The notes under the pieces are model-generated. The model searched no databases and was not told the origin of the DNA. It saw nothing but the letters and a program-made list of their open reading frames with translations. A program made the position numbers and the translations under genes. This document shows, piece after piece, positions 12,299-24,362 of a stretch of DNA of 64,000 nucleotides. The DNA comes from Tachypleus tridentatus. Its lineage: Eukaryota; Arthropoda; Merostomata; Xiphosura; Limulidae. The stretch spans positions 62,735,558-62,799,557 of the forward strand of contig NC_134825.1 in assembly GCF_004210375.1 (NCBI RefSeq), written 5' to 3'. Position 1 is the first letter of the stretch. Each line of letters starts with the position of its first letter.

Positions 12299-13026
12299 TT
12301 CTTAAGTTAGTATGTATCGTAAATAGATTTAAAGAGTATTTATGTGTCAACCTTGTGTAACTGTATTGCCCTATATTTCATTTATAATTTAAATGTAATG
12401 AAAATAATATGCTAGTTCTAATGACGTCATCATTAGAAGAATGTCTCATAAACTATTAGAATCCACTATCTTATTACTTTATCAGCCTACGTTACGTAGA
12501 TTATACGTCAACAGCGGTTAACCAGTTGGTATACTGAAGGTCACCTGTTCGAGGTTTTTACATAAATATGACGTGAAATGAATAATCAATTAACTATTTT
12601 CAAATACTGAATGTAATAAAAAGTTGTTGTCGGAGTAGAACTGTAATAGTTTCCTTCTTTTTTCCTTGAAAATATCCTCGTTTTTTTTTTTTTTAATTCG
12701 CTGCAGTTATATCCAGAGTTGAAATTCTGCGACAACTTGGTACCTTTTTTTTTAGAGGTGGTTGAGAAATTCCAAGTGGAGCACTGCTTCTTCTTTTTAT
12801 TTGTATTTCCTGGCAGTTCAGTTTGAAGAGTGCGTGGAAGAAAAACAAAAGACTTGCAAAAAAGTTGATACTTCTTAGATGCGAGGCCAGATTCTTCTAT
12901 AATGAAAGTTTCGCTACTGAGATATATATTTTCAATAAATAAATTGAACGCCGATAACCAATATCTCCATAATTAAAGAAAGGTCAGGTTACTGTATGTA
13001 TCCAAATAGTTATTTCTTAAACGTAT

Positions 13027-13310
13027 GGCCCGGAATGGCCAAGCGTGTTAAGGCGAGCGACTCGTAATCTGAGGGTCGCGGGTTCGCATCCCCGTTGTAC
13101 CAAACATGCTCGCCCTTTCAGCCGTGGGGGCGTTATAATGTTACGGTCAATCCCATTATTCATTGGTAAAAGAATAGCCTAAGAGTTGGCGGTGGGTGGC
13201 GATGACTAGTTGCCTTCCCTCTAGTCTTACACTGCTAAATTAGGGACGGCTAGCACAGATAACCCTCGAGTAGCTTTGTGCGAAATTCAAAAATAAACAA
13301 ACAAAACAAA
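13027..13310 (+). mobile_element. SINE-A, full length with 11-bp TSD
   Basis: This is the clearest full copy, 284 bp from GGCCCGGAATGGCC to a CAAACAAAACAAA tail. The exact duplication CTTAAACGTAT flanks it at 13016-13026 and 13311-13321. The anticodon-like loop is CTCGTAA, so the tRNA head resembles tRNA-Thr(CGU). Confidence 0.95.
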
Positions 13311-14033
13311 CTTAAACGTATAAGATAAAGTGTAACGCTGGCTAAATGACATTATTACACTTGGTAGAGTTACTGTTTTCACTAAGGGTAACATTATAAA
13401 ATTAAAATTCACAATAGTACTTAAAACTAGCAAATATTGTTTGTGTGTTCCGTAAGAGAGGTTTTATTCTGTGTTACTGGTTTAAAGGTTACGTTCATTA
13501 ACAGTGTTGGTTGGATTGTTTAATATATATATAGTTTATTATTTTTTATTACTCTACTTTTTTAAAGCGATTCTTTCGCATTGTATGTTTAGTGTATGAT
13601 AGTGTATAAGATGTTAACAGTGAGGATATCCAAATGATGAAACAATGTCTTCTAATCATTATAAAAATAATCAAAAATGGGTTTACTTAATTAGCTATAT
13701 TGGTTACTAGTATAGTATGATCTTTTGCTTCGATCTAATTAGGTGATTTACTCTGATAGGAAAATAATGTTAATTACTTAATCTGTCTGAACATAGCATC
13801 TATAGCAACATAAAGTGGTGCCCACTTGAAAAAAAAATAATGTCTTTTACTGATCATTTTTTGGAAGGAGATAATTTTGTGAGGTTATTAACCCGAAAGA
13901 TACATAGGGGGTCAAAACTGTTGCTAAATGCTTTTTGCCAGAATATTATTGGTTCAACTTTTATTTTTGAAATTGGTTCTGGTGCTGAATGTGACGATAG
14001 AGCCTGGGAGTAGTTCGTGGTAAGTTCAATTAA

Positions 14034-14304
14034 AGTGGCGTAGCCAGATTTTCCACTTAGTAGGATGGGGTGGGCAGAAAATTTTTAGGGGTTAATAAAC
14101 TAAAAAAATAAAATTCCTTTAAATTTTTAATAAAATGGCCATTAAAACATCAAATTAAATGTAATAGTTTACAGAAGTATTATTATTTTTTATTAAATGA
14201 TACAAGATAAGTTTATTATACATAAAAGCTGAAAATGATATGTGATCAATATACCTAGATTTTTCAGGGGCCAAGCCCCCTTGGGATCGTTGACTACACT
14301 TGTG
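14034..14304. mobile_element. Possible non-autonomous DNA transposon
   Basis: The left end AGTGGCGTAGCCAG has an imperfect inverted counterpart (TTGACTACACTTG) near 14290-14302, and GGGGCCAAGCCCCCTT lies just inside it. Such arrangements occur in short hAT-related elements. It has no coding capacity, and the ends match poorly, so the call is tentative. Confidence 0.4.
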
Positions 14305-14756
14305 TTCAATCATGTTCGGAAATTTAAAATTAATTCCAACTATAGTTCTCTTCATTAGTAGTGATTTTTGTTCAGTTTTCTCTCTTATTTATTTATATCA
14401 AATTTTCTTTAGGTTTCTTTACTCTAAATATTAATAAAGGTTGCTTTTATTCTTCTGTACATTTTCTGTTTTATTTCTTCATTTGAAACTATCAGAGAAA
14501 TCTTTCGAACTTCCTGAACATGTATCTTTGTCCTAACAATCATCAGTCATGACTATACAGAGGGTTAATTTATCTTTATTTGAATATGTCTGTACAGTAA
14601 TGTAGTTGTGTTTCGCTGCAGTATTTTGTATTTATGAGAAAGAAGCTAATGTCTTTTACCACCTACAATTCACGCAAAGTGCAATTCTGAAATCCAGACT
14701 TCTGACGCAGGGCCAGCAGATGATCGTGTCGCTACAGGTGTGAGCCGTGGCGCTAT

Positions 14757-14978
14757 GTGCGCTAGCCGTCCCTAATTTAGCAGTGTAAGACTAGAAGGAA
14801 AGCAGCGAGTTATCATCACCCATCACCAACTCTTGGACTACTCTTTTACCAACGAATAGTGGGACTGACTGAACATTATGACGCCCCCACGGCTGAAAGA
14901 AGTGAGCATATTTGGTGCGACGGGGATTCGAACTTGCGACCCTCAGATTACGAGTCCCTAACCAACCATGCCGGGCCA
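14757..14978 (-). mobile_element. SINE-A, tail-truncated
   Basis: The minus strand reads GGCCCGGCATGG, CTCGTAATCTGAGGGTCGC, then the CAGCCGTGGGGGCG and GGTGATGATAAC blocks, ending at CTAAATTAGGGACGGCTAGC. A TG run follows the head on its outer side (14995-15011). Confidence 0.87.
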
Positions 14979-15834
14979 TTCCCATTGGAATTATATGTGT
15001 GTGTGTGTGTGCAAGACATGTTGTCCAAATCACATGAATGTACTGCAGCTCTATCCCCCATGTTACAATGTGTCAGGCCGTTGCATACGAAATGTCGGAT
15101 TTTTAAAGGAAAATGTGGAATAAGTACATCCTTTTGTTGTTTAATTTATTTAATCAAAATTAGCTCGTTTGAACTCAATACATTTCTGTCAACGAGTTAT
15201 GAGTTTATAAATGCCATCTTTAAAGAATTAGACGTCCAATGATGCAATGAAGTTTTCAAAAGCACTTTCAGTTGACCTTTGGTTTGGAAACTTTTTTCTT
15301 TAGAAAACGTCCAAATGTTTAAAAAGTGACACCGCATTTTACGTTTTGTAAGACGCGACATCGTGGAAGACGTAGTCTAATTTTGGAAGGACAATTCTAA
15401 GAAAAAGTACTTTGACTCAGCAACCAACACCTTGATGCAGTCTTGACTTTTTTCAACGTACTGAGTAAATACAGTTAAATACATCATATTCTTCACAATA
15501 TATCGACAGTATTAGTTAAATTGAATGTTTTATGCTATTGAAAATAATTGTAATTAGTAAGTAATGAGATTACGATCTGTATGAGAGGCCGTTTTGAGCA
15601 AATGCTAAGCTAATCTTCTGCCTTAACCCATCACCTTTGTCTTGAAAAACGCATAGGGATTTTTCAAAGTATTTTAAAGAAAATAAAATGCGTACAAGGC
15701 ATAGGATAGGTAATCTGTAGGGAAAATATTTTGTGAGTATGGCGAATGAGGTAAAGTTTCATGCTGAAATTATTTTAGCTTTCGGACAATTAACACATGA
15801 GGTCAAGTATTGTCATGAAGCAGTATGGATCCAC

Positions 15835-16515
15835 TGAGACTGACTGTTGTTGGATGTTTTGACAACTTTTGATACATAGTTTTAAATTCACAACAATATT
15901 TATCTGCTGTGATTGTTTCTTCTGAGTTTAAAAATGAATAATGGATCACTCATGTTGACTACAACCAAACTCTGATCATAAGATTCTTAGCGTGAATAAC
16001 TAGGTTTGGTGGTTTTCATAGTCAAGCCACTGTCCGGTTCATCGTCGACCGTGGTAAAGAATCCATTTGTCATCACAGGTGACAATTCTTTAGAAAAACG
16101 GGTCGTTTTTGTTGCGAATAAGGAGTGAAAAACAAATTCCATCCCATCTTGGTTAATGGTTTTCAGTAAATTCGTGAGGTACCCGTTTACTGTGATTTTT
16201 AACCTTACAAATTGCTTCCAGATGTCGGAAAATTGTTGAATAATGAACATTATTTGTCGGCAAGTTCTCTCATGGTTTGGTTGCTATCTAATTCAACTAA
16301 GTTTTTCAATTCTTCCTCACTAATGGTTGTCTGAAGGCAGTCCCCAGGCTCATTTTCAATTTTTGTGTCACCAGAGTAAAATCTCCTAAACCAACGCTGC
16401 GCTGTGCGCTCATTAAGTGTGCCACCACGAAATGCATGATTGATATTACGCGCTGTTGTCGCCGTATTGTGACCAAGTTTGAACATGTACAAGAAACTTA
16501 TCACTTTTATCCATG
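15835..16515 (-). pseudogene. mariner transposase relic
   Basis: The minus-strand frame gives FKLGHNTATTARNIN, LNERTAQRWFRRFYSGD and SNQTMRELADK, the helix-turn-helix region of mariner transposases close to the Hsmar1/SETMAR type. A +1 frameshift follows LADK near 16247; the next frame gives NVHYSTIFRHL, RVPHEFTENH, RNKNDPF, IVTCDDKWILY with the first catalytic Asp, and WLDYEN, with several in-frame stops. Downstream, after another shift, EETITADKYC and KLSKHPTT remain, and the similarity then stops. The second catalytic HDN region and the 3' end are gone. No terminal inverted repeat was found. It is an inactive copy. Confidence 0.88.
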
Positions 16516-16732
16516 ATGACAAAAATCAATACAAATGTAATGTAGTTTCTGAAATAAGAAAAATAAACTGACCATGAAATAAACCAGACAATATACTATA
16601 TTATTTTCACAATTTTCCGATAGTACTTCTCTTTCAGCCATTAAAATCGAGTTCCAAATTTGCACATGAAAATCCCACATTTGATATGCAACAGCCTGAT
16701 TTGATATGCAACAACTAGGAAATGGCTCTGTA

Positions 16733-17910
16733 TTCGCTTAATTTTTTATGAGTATCTCTATATGCATTAAACCTATAGAAAATATCTTTCAATTCGTTAG
16801 ACTTGTAAGATGTATCTATATATTAGATAAATTTATAAATATTATCTTTAAGGTTATTAAGTTATTACTAAATATCTCAACGTTCACTAAATTTATCAGA
16901 AATAACTTTATATGAATTCAATTCTTAAAAATTATTTCCATATTAAAAACATTACGACCTGATGTTTTTAAATTAAATAAGTTCCTAGTTAATGTCCACA
17001 TATTCATCAAAGTTTTTGGAAGAAAATCTATACATTTATTATGATTACTATTTCTACATTCATAAGTTTCTATGAAATACACCTAAATTAAATAAATTCG
17101 ATAAAAATACATGCATATTTATTTTATCTAGAATATTATGTTTACTGTTATTAAATCCTTAAAATTTATATTAGATTCATTAAATTTCTAAGAAATACCT
17201 TTACATCTATTAAATATTCAGACAGTATTTGTGTATTCATTAAATGTATATAAAAAACGTTTCTTTGGATTAAATTCTTAGATAGTCTCTCTAGATTTGT
17301 TAAATTCTATAAAATATGTTTGCATGAATCAAATCTCTATATTCTTTAAATGTGTAACAAATATGTTCCCCTGTATTAAATACTTAAAAGGTATCTCTAG
17401 ATTACTTAAATCCCAAAAGATATATTTAACAAAAATTAAATATTTAGATTCATTAAATGTCTAGAAAATATATTTGCATGAATCAAATATCTAGGTAGTA
17501 TCCCTGTATATGTTAAATGTATAGGAAATATATTTCCATAGATTAAATCCTTAGATAATATGTCGACATTTGTTAAATTCTAGATGTCCTTACACAGAGA
17601 TTCTTTAAATATACATATATTACATGCTTGAAAAAATATCAGTCCATTCTTTAAAAATGAGGACTTTCGCATATTCTTTAATTACACAGACAATATTTTA
17701 AATATTTATCTATAAACAATAGCTTTACACCCATTAAGTCACAGATAAGTTCTGTTACGACTAACAAGTGTCTGGATAATATTCATCTATATATATGTAT
17801 ATATTAATCAAACTTTAGTTAATATCTTTATAGTCGTTAAATTCTTAAAGAATACCTCTACCTTCGCTCAGTTCACGGATAATATTTATGGATTCATTAA
17901 ATCTACAAGG
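16733..17910. repeat. Degenerate 30-bp tandem array, about 39 units
   Basis: A loose motif ATTAAAT..(T)TAGA.AATAT.T(T/C)T...ATT(C/T) recurs about every 30 bases throughout this stretch. Successive anchors fall at 29-31 bp spacing, for example from ATTAAATTTCTAAGAAATAC through ATTAAATATTCAGACAGTAT to ATTAAATGTATATAAAAAAC. In the best-preserved middle (about 17280-17580) two types alternate, one with TAGAAAATATATTTGCAT and one with TTAGATAGTATCTCTAGATT, implying a 60-bp higher-order unit. No ORF or known repeat covers it. Confidence 0.85.
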
Positions 17911-19860
17911 TGTGAAAAACTAAAATTATAGGTTTTTCTATACATTATAAAATTGTACTCAAAAGTAAACAATGTTTGCTTTTATATTATCAGTATTCTT
18001 TACTCTAAATTATATATTTACTCTTATGCATCTACCTTAAATTAGTTTTCTAACTGGTTTATTTCTCGCACAACCAAGAGTGGGTCAGTAAAAAGAAAAA
18101 AACGAAACTAGCACACTTTACAGCTTTACGATGAGACAACACCACACAACCAATTAACAGAAGTTAATTACGTATTTTGTATAACAGTTTTGTTGGTTGA
18201 AAATCGGAAAGTTTTCTCCACCATAATTTGAAAAAAAAAAAAAATCATCTCGTGCTTACGCTAATAATAATACATATTTGAGTGTAACTGAGGTGGATAT
18301 GAGATAATCCCTATTAAGCTGTGTAAGCATATACTATATTAGTAACTGCAACACTTTTTTGATATTCAGTGGTGTGACTTTCTAGAACCAATCATAATTA
18401 ACTGTATTGTTGCGTCATAGTGAATATATACGAGCTCTTTGACGCCTAAGTGTGGAAATGATTATGATTTCCGCTTATTTTCATATTCATTTTCAACAAT
18501 AAAACTGTTCACAAAGTAACGGTTGAAGTATATTAGGATAATAAGTTGCTCAAAAATTAACGTGTTATATAATAACAGGAAAAGCCAAGGCCGAATATTT
18601 ATAAACAGAGACAAATACAATACACATTAAAGCAAAGACGATAATTGTTCTCATAAAATAGAAGAATGTGTGTGCGTAAGGAAAAAAATCTAAAATCGTT
18701 TAAGGAAAGTATGCGTTGATACTTCCAACTGTTCATCTTGAACTATGTGTGCCAAGTTTGTTTAATTATAAGACGTTTTTAAGTTCTAGAGGACCAGGAA
18801 AGTTCTAGGCTTATTTTGCAAATAACTAAGAATATAAAAAACAAAAGAGAACATGTTCGATAGTCTTCAGGAATCCTCGGAAATTAAAAACAACAAAAAA
18901 ACATAAATGTTTATTGTTATAACGTTGTTCTTTCATTGGCGAGTTCTTTGATATTATCTGTCGAAAATAATTGAGCTTTCGGTCCACGTGGCAAGAAAAA
19001 AATGTTTTATTTTCTCCTTGAACGTTTCTATGTGCTGAAACACTTGAACATTGTCATGAAATGTTTCAGTCCTACGCTTCATGAAACGTCGTATTTATAA
19101 ACTACACTTGTTCCAGATATTTATCGAATTTTCTAAATCTTAATATCATGTGCCTTCTATCTAATATCTGTATAACTTAAAACATTAGAAATACAGCGTA
19201 TAACAACATCAACTTTGTATGTTGTCTAATTTCATAAGTAGGGTATGAGGCTTTGATAATTTAGGTATTACGTTTTTACTAATGTTTTAGAGAAGAGAGA
19301 ACTGCTTTATTCAACCAAATATGTGTGTGTGTATGTTAGAAGTGATGTATTTATTTAGGTGTGCAAACTATTAAGATTTCTATTTAGATATATTGAAGAC
19401 TCTAAATTCACTCAAGTGAAACAGGACACAATTTAAAGGAGAACACTAAGTTTGTTAAACTAGGAGATCCCAAATACTTTCAGCACTAGCTCTCTCCCTC
19501 TAGAACACTCTGCCAACTGACTGAGTCCCCACACACCTAAAGACTCTATAAATATTGGGCAATTTACTTTCAATGCAAACGACATATTTAACAAAGATGA
19601 ATCGAAAATTAATTTTAAAAGTGACAGCATTGTGGATTTTGTGTATTCACTATGGCCCAAATGAAATTCACCTGTAGCCCCCAGTTTAGGTATCTCAGTG
19701 TAAGACCATTTAATAATATCACTTCATGCAAATGGTAATAAAACAAAACAAAATCCTATGGTTATTTTCAGGTCCTCTTAAATTCACGGGATATTCCAAT
19801 AAACATTCTCTTTGAGGAAACCCAACAGTTAAAAATGAGTTGATTCATAGCTCAGGTATC
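17911..19860. other. AT-rich sequence without recognisable gene
   Basis: No domain, SINE or transposase similarity is seen. There are A-runs near 18229-18243 and a short TG run near 19322. Minus-strand frames of 60-66 codons around 19.5 kb have no recognisable content. Confidence 0.55.
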
Positions 19861-19867
19861 TCATCTA

Positions 19868-20105
19868 CCATTTCCACCTAAGCGAGATACGCCTCTTCAT
19901 TATATGTTGTTAGAAACCTTTTAGTCAGATGATGGGTATGAGGGATCGTCCTCTCTTTCTTCCAAGTAATCTTCTCAATGTCCCGATCTTCCAGGTGTGG
20001 AAAAAAGTGGTCTTCCAACACTTTCTCATAACGGATACCATTTACTAAAGCAACGTGGGTATAGTGAGTTTTACTAACAATTTCAAAACAATGACAGATT
20101 ATTTG
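19868..20105 (-). pseudogene. Possible DDE transposase relic (mariner/IS630-like)
   Basis: A minus-strand frame reads HVALVNGIRYEKVLEDHFFP, HLEDRDIEKITW, ERTIPHTHHLTKRFL and then a stop. The pattern VNG-x-x-Y-x-x-x-L-x-x-x-x-x-P-x-L followed by a degraded QQDGAPPH-like motif is what the second catalytic Asp region of IS630/mariner transposases looks like, with the Asp itself no longer recognisable. The flanks are too decayed to confirm. Similarity rests on a stretch of about 60 residues only. Confidence 0.45.
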
Positions 20106-20652
20106 GTGAAGCTACATCATAAAGTGACTTAAGGGTCAAGGATCATGAGTTAGATTCTAGCACGTTGCTTGTGGGACTTCACGGGCATTGATAACTGCAT
20201 TTTTTAAGCCGATATATTCACAAAGAGAAAGGTAAGCCATGTCTGCCTAAAGGATATTTTTAGCGAGTTTCACCAATTATCGACCTGGCCAACAACCAGC
20301 AAGAAAAGCACAGTTGCAAAGACGAATCACTATCCTCAGTGGTATGCAGATACTTTGATAAAGTGACAAACTTTGAGATTCAGTGCTTTTTTTATTATCG
20401 TTTTACACTATTCGCGCCCTGGTAGTTTTATGCCCTATTAAGATATTCTTTTTCTATCATTTTCACGCAAACAATTTAAGATGCGCTTCCTTGCAGGTGT
20501 TATGTGTTAGATTAAAAAAAATCTTGATTTATTTGGAAAAAATATCAGCTAGACAAAAAAAAAAAAAACTCGCACAGAAGGAACATTATTTGATAAAACT
20601 ACACATTAAGTAAACAATAAAGAATAGTAATGGTACTTACTATAGTGTATAG

Positions 20653-22800
20653 CAGTGGCTCTCAACTTTTTCTGACTTCCGGCACACAACGACAATCTGA
20701 AAATTTTCGCGGCACACCTGGAAAGCCTTAACGATTGTTTTAGGTACATGTTATACGGCAAGCGTTAAAAGCCTTATAACGAAAATCACGGCCAAAGCAA
20801 GCGATAATAATGTCATTGTGCATCACGTAACACAGAAGAGTTAACTTAAAAAAAGCCTTAGAATGAAAATCACGATCAAAGCAAGCAATATTAATGTCAT
20901 CTGCACATTGGCAATACTACCGCTTGCTTTGTCCGTGAGTGCCGTTCTAAGGCTTTTTAACGATTTTGTGGTATAGCAGAAAAATTAAATAAAATATGTT
21001 TTCAATGTGACGCTTGTGCCTGCTTCCGAGAGTAAATCAAACTGAAGCGAGACTCTAACGTAGACAAACAAGCTCGCATTTCATCATCGACTGTAAGAAG
21101 CCTCTCTCTCTTTCTGGCTTTAATTTCAGTCAACGCTGAAAATCCAATTTCGCAAAACCTCGAAGATGCAAATGAAAGCAGAACTTCAACTACTTTTGAA
21201 CTGATTGTAGGATATGAGTTTTTAATGGAGATCAAAAACTCATTCAAGCTCTTTTTGGGAAACATTGTCCGATAAAATCTGTCGTTTCGTAAATCAATGA
21301 GATGTTCTTCCTCCTCAGTTGTAAGATTTGATGTCTATTCCGAATGGATAGATCACCCACATTCGGCGACAGCAAGTGACGGAAGTAATGTTTTAGTGCG
21401 GATTGTAGGTCGCTTAATGTGTTCAAAATTTGAGGGACAATTTTCTTCTTTGACGGATATTCGTTAACAGAAGGAAAATAATCAAAGACTTTTTTCGAGA
21501 TCTTATTCTTCCACAGCGTCAACTTTTTATCGAAGGCCTTCAGTTTGGACGTTGCAGTAATAATGTTTTTAGATGGTCTTTGGAGACTTAAGTTCAGAGA
21601 ATTTAATTTGTCAAACAAGTCGGAGAGAAATTGAACCTTCAGCCACCAGATCTCATCATGAAAAGAAAATTAAAAACCTGCTTCCTCAACCTCCAAGAAA
21701 GAAATAACTTCAGTTTTTAGTTGGACAAGACGCTTTAACACCTTTCATTTCGAAAGCCATCGAACTTCAGTATGATACAATAGCTTTTTGTAGTCTGAAT
21801 CCATCGCATCACAGAGAAGAGAGAAAAGTCGAGACTGAAATGGCCGGGACTTGATGAAATTCATCACTTGAATAACTTGATTCATAACAGACTGCAAATC
21901 ATTCGGCAAAGATTTGGAGGTGAGCGCCTCTCTGTGAATCATGCAGTGAACAATCCTAATGTTTGGATTTAATTGGTGCACCAGAGTGACAAATCCATTC
22001 TTTTTCCTTGCATTGAAGGACAGCCATCGGTGCAAACGCTGACACAGTTATTCCAATGTAATTTGAAGAGCAAAATGTTTTCATTCACCAACTCGAAAAT
22101 GTCCTGGCCTTTAGCTGTACTTTTAAATGTCTTGGCCTTTAGCTGTACTTTTTAAATCTTTGCAAAATAAATATTTGTTTACGATTTTTCCATCTTTTAT
22201 GAATCGAACAAAAGCCAGAATTTGAGCTTTTCCACGAACGTCAGTAGATTTATCAACTTGAAGAGACCATAACAGAGACAATTCATCTTCAGGCGCTTCG
22301 AAGTGTTCGCAAAATTGATCCTTCAAATCCGACGACAAGACTACAGTTCTGCGCAAAATTGTGTCATTGGACAGTGAAACTTGTTTAACCTTTTTGGCGG
22401 CATCCGTTCCAAGCATAGTTTCAAGGATGATCGCTAACGCTGGCGCAATGACTGATTCGTCCTCACAATCAATCCTTTTTCGGGCAGCTTCATGTATTCA
22501 CAAGCTTCCTTGATTGTTCCTGTTGTTGAGCCGTGAGATTCTCGAGGTATTCTTTTGGTTTATCCTTCACAGCTGAATGTTTTGTTTCCAAGTGTCTTTT
22601 CAGTTTGCTAGGAACAAGTGCCTCGTTCGATAAGGCTGCATTGCAAAGTAAGCAGGATGGTAATTGAGAATGTTCCGATTCCAAAGCAATAAAACCGTAT
22701 TCGATGTATTCGTTTTTGTACTTTCGTTTGATTCCTTGCTTTTGATTCAACACATTCTCCTTTGCAGCACCAGACATACTTAAATATTTCTCCATGGATA
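20653..22800 (-). mobile_element. hAT element (ZBED5/Buster-like), 5' end lost
   Basis: The end downstream of the transposase begins CAGTGGCTCTCAACTTTT, a terminal sequence typical of hAT elements. Inside it are two direct copies of an approximately 50-bp block (20767-20816 and 20851-20900) and an inverted partial copy (20920-20962), plausibly subterminal transposase-binding repeats. The transposase relic fills the rest. The matching opposite end was not found within the next several hundred bases, and a SINE-A lies about 150 bp beyond the transposase start. The element therefore appears truncated on that side. Confidence 0.75.
21002..22795 (-). pseudogene. hAT transposase relic, ZBED5-like (zf-BED to hATC)
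   Basis: The ATG at 22793-22795 opens a frame with KRKYKNEYIEYGFIALES, a BED-type zinc finger (CLLCNAALSNEALVPSKLKRH..H) and then a frameshift. Next come SNDTILRRTV, LSLLWSLQVDKSTDVRGKAQ, NPNIRIVHCMIHREALTSK and YHTEVRWLSKG, the RNase H-like catalytic core. FDKLNSLNLSLQRPSKNI and a C-terminal hATC dimerisation segment (SFASSRFCEIGFSALTEIKA, ending at QASH) follow. At least four frame breaks separate the blocks. A direct duplication of about 29 bp (TTGGCCTTTAGCTGTACTTT, twice, at 22103-22157) interrupts the frame. All domains of a full-length protein (about 600 residues) are present in order but none can be read through. Confidence 0.9.
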
Positions 22801-22951
22801 AATGATAAAGCTAATTCATACACGATAAGCACGAAATTCTGCAATTGATATAAAATTCCTACCTACATTGTAGTAGCTGTAGCTTACCGCAGAATGAGAA
22901 CGTGTTCCAGAAAGCAGTTTGATTGTTTGATGTATTATTTATGACGTGCGA

Positions 22952-23227
22952 TTGTTTGTTTGTTTTGTAATTTCGCACAAAGCTACTCGAGGGCTATCTG
23001 TGCTAGCCGTCCCTAATTTAGCAGTGTAAGACTAGAGGGAAGGCAGCTAGTCATCACCACCCACCGCCAACTCTTGGGCTACTCTTTTACCAACGAATAG
23101 TGGAATTGACCTTCAAATTATACGCCCCCACGGCTGGGAGGGCGAGCATGTTTAGCGCGACGCGGGCGCGAACCCGCGACCCTCGGATTACGAGTCGCAC
23201 GCCTTACGCGCTTGGCCATGCCAGGCC
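22952..23227 (-). mobile_element. SINE-A, full length with 12-bp TSD
   Basis: A complete minus-strand copy runs from GGCCTGGCATGGCC to GCGAAATTACAAAACAAAC. It is flanked by TATGACGTGCGA (22940-22951) and TATGACGTACGA (23228-23239), a duplication with one mismatch. It inserted close to the lost end of the hAT element. Confidence 0.92.
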
Positions 23228-23239
23228 TATGACGTACGA

Positions 23240-24099
23240 AGCACTTGTCACGGTACAGTTAAACTAACAGTCGAACTGTTGTAGTCGATAATGAAATTTA
23301 AGTATGAACTTCACAGTGCTCGAGTTCAATGAAAACCATCGAATGTTTTGGAAGGTTTCCGAGTGTCTCTATGGTAGCTTTTATTAACTGATGTGTTCGA
23401 CTTGCTTGTAAAATCCCAAGAAAGTTGAATGTGTTTCAAAAACACCGCAGCACTGGCGTATTGTGTACGAAACAGTTATGAACGTTTAGTGTATAACACG
23501 GTGTTACGAGTTGAAACAAATAAGCTCATAAAAGTGAATAATACAACCCGTAGTAAAAGAAATCGTAGCCAAAAGATATTTATAGCAGTCTACAAAATAA
23601 ACAGAAGCTAAGTTGTGGCATAGTAAAGTAAATGAAAAGTTGTCATGAAGGCAAGTTTAGCCGAGCTTGCAGAGACATCTGAATGAGTGTTCACAAAGTG
23701 ATAAACATTAATCGAGAAAGTCCATAGAAACTGTAATTAGGTCAATGCTCTTTTTAAAGAAATTACATGAGAATTAAGTGCTATTTGTGTCAAATGCTTT
23801 TCAAAAAAAAACAAAACAAACACACTTAAGGTGAAATCTAAGCCAGTCGAATCTAATCTTCGTGTGATGATAACGACGTTGTCTTAACGTGTGTAATACG
23901 TGTATTGAAAAGTTTGACTAAGCAAAATAAAAAGTAAGGTGATTGTAAATTGAGAAGCCAATTCGGACTTCTCTTGTTAACGATATCCAACGTGTTATCG
24001 AAATTTTTTGAGAGAAAAGTTCCGGAGAGACAAACACAAGAATAATATTTGTATAGATCCGTATTTTATTCATATATAAGTTTTCGAGCAGCGTGTCTT
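23240..24099. other. Sequence without recognisable gene
   Basis: Only short ORFs. No repeat family from this window is recognised. Confidence 0.55.
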
Positions 24100-24362
24100 T
24101 TATGTTTTTTTAATTTCACACAAAGCTATACGAGAGCTATCTGCGCTAGCCGTCCCAAATTTAGACTCAAGGAAAGGAAGTTAGTCATCACCGAGAACCG
24201 CCAACTCTTGGGTTACTCTTTTACCAAGGAATAATGGGATTGATTGTAACGTTATAACGACCCCACGGCTGAAAAGGCGAGTATGTTCGGGGTTATGGAG
24301 ATTCGAACCCGCGACCTTGAGATTGGAGGTCGAGCGGCCTAACCACCTGGCCATGCTGAGCC
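24100..24362 (-). mobile_element. SINE-A, nearly full length
   Basis: The minus strand reads GGCTCAGCATGGCCAGGTGG, a shortened anticodon arm, the CAGCCGTGGGG block, AACCCAAGAGTTGGCGGTTC and a TTTGTGTGAAATTAAAAAAA tail. Confidence 0.87.

Noticed and set aside
13027-13101. tRNA-Thr-like sequence as a functional tRNA gene
   Set aside because: The cloverleaf stems are imperfect and the same sequence heads every SINE-A copy, with body, tail and target-site duplication following. It is a SINE head.
14995-15020. TG repeat as a regulatory Z-DNA element
   Set aside because: A run of about nine TG units next to a SINE head is ordinary microsatellite sequence without supporting context.
16733-17910. 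CRISPR-like array
   Set aside because: Repeats are degenerate, directly adjacent at 30-bp period with no unique spacers, and the DNA is from an animal. It is a minisatellite.
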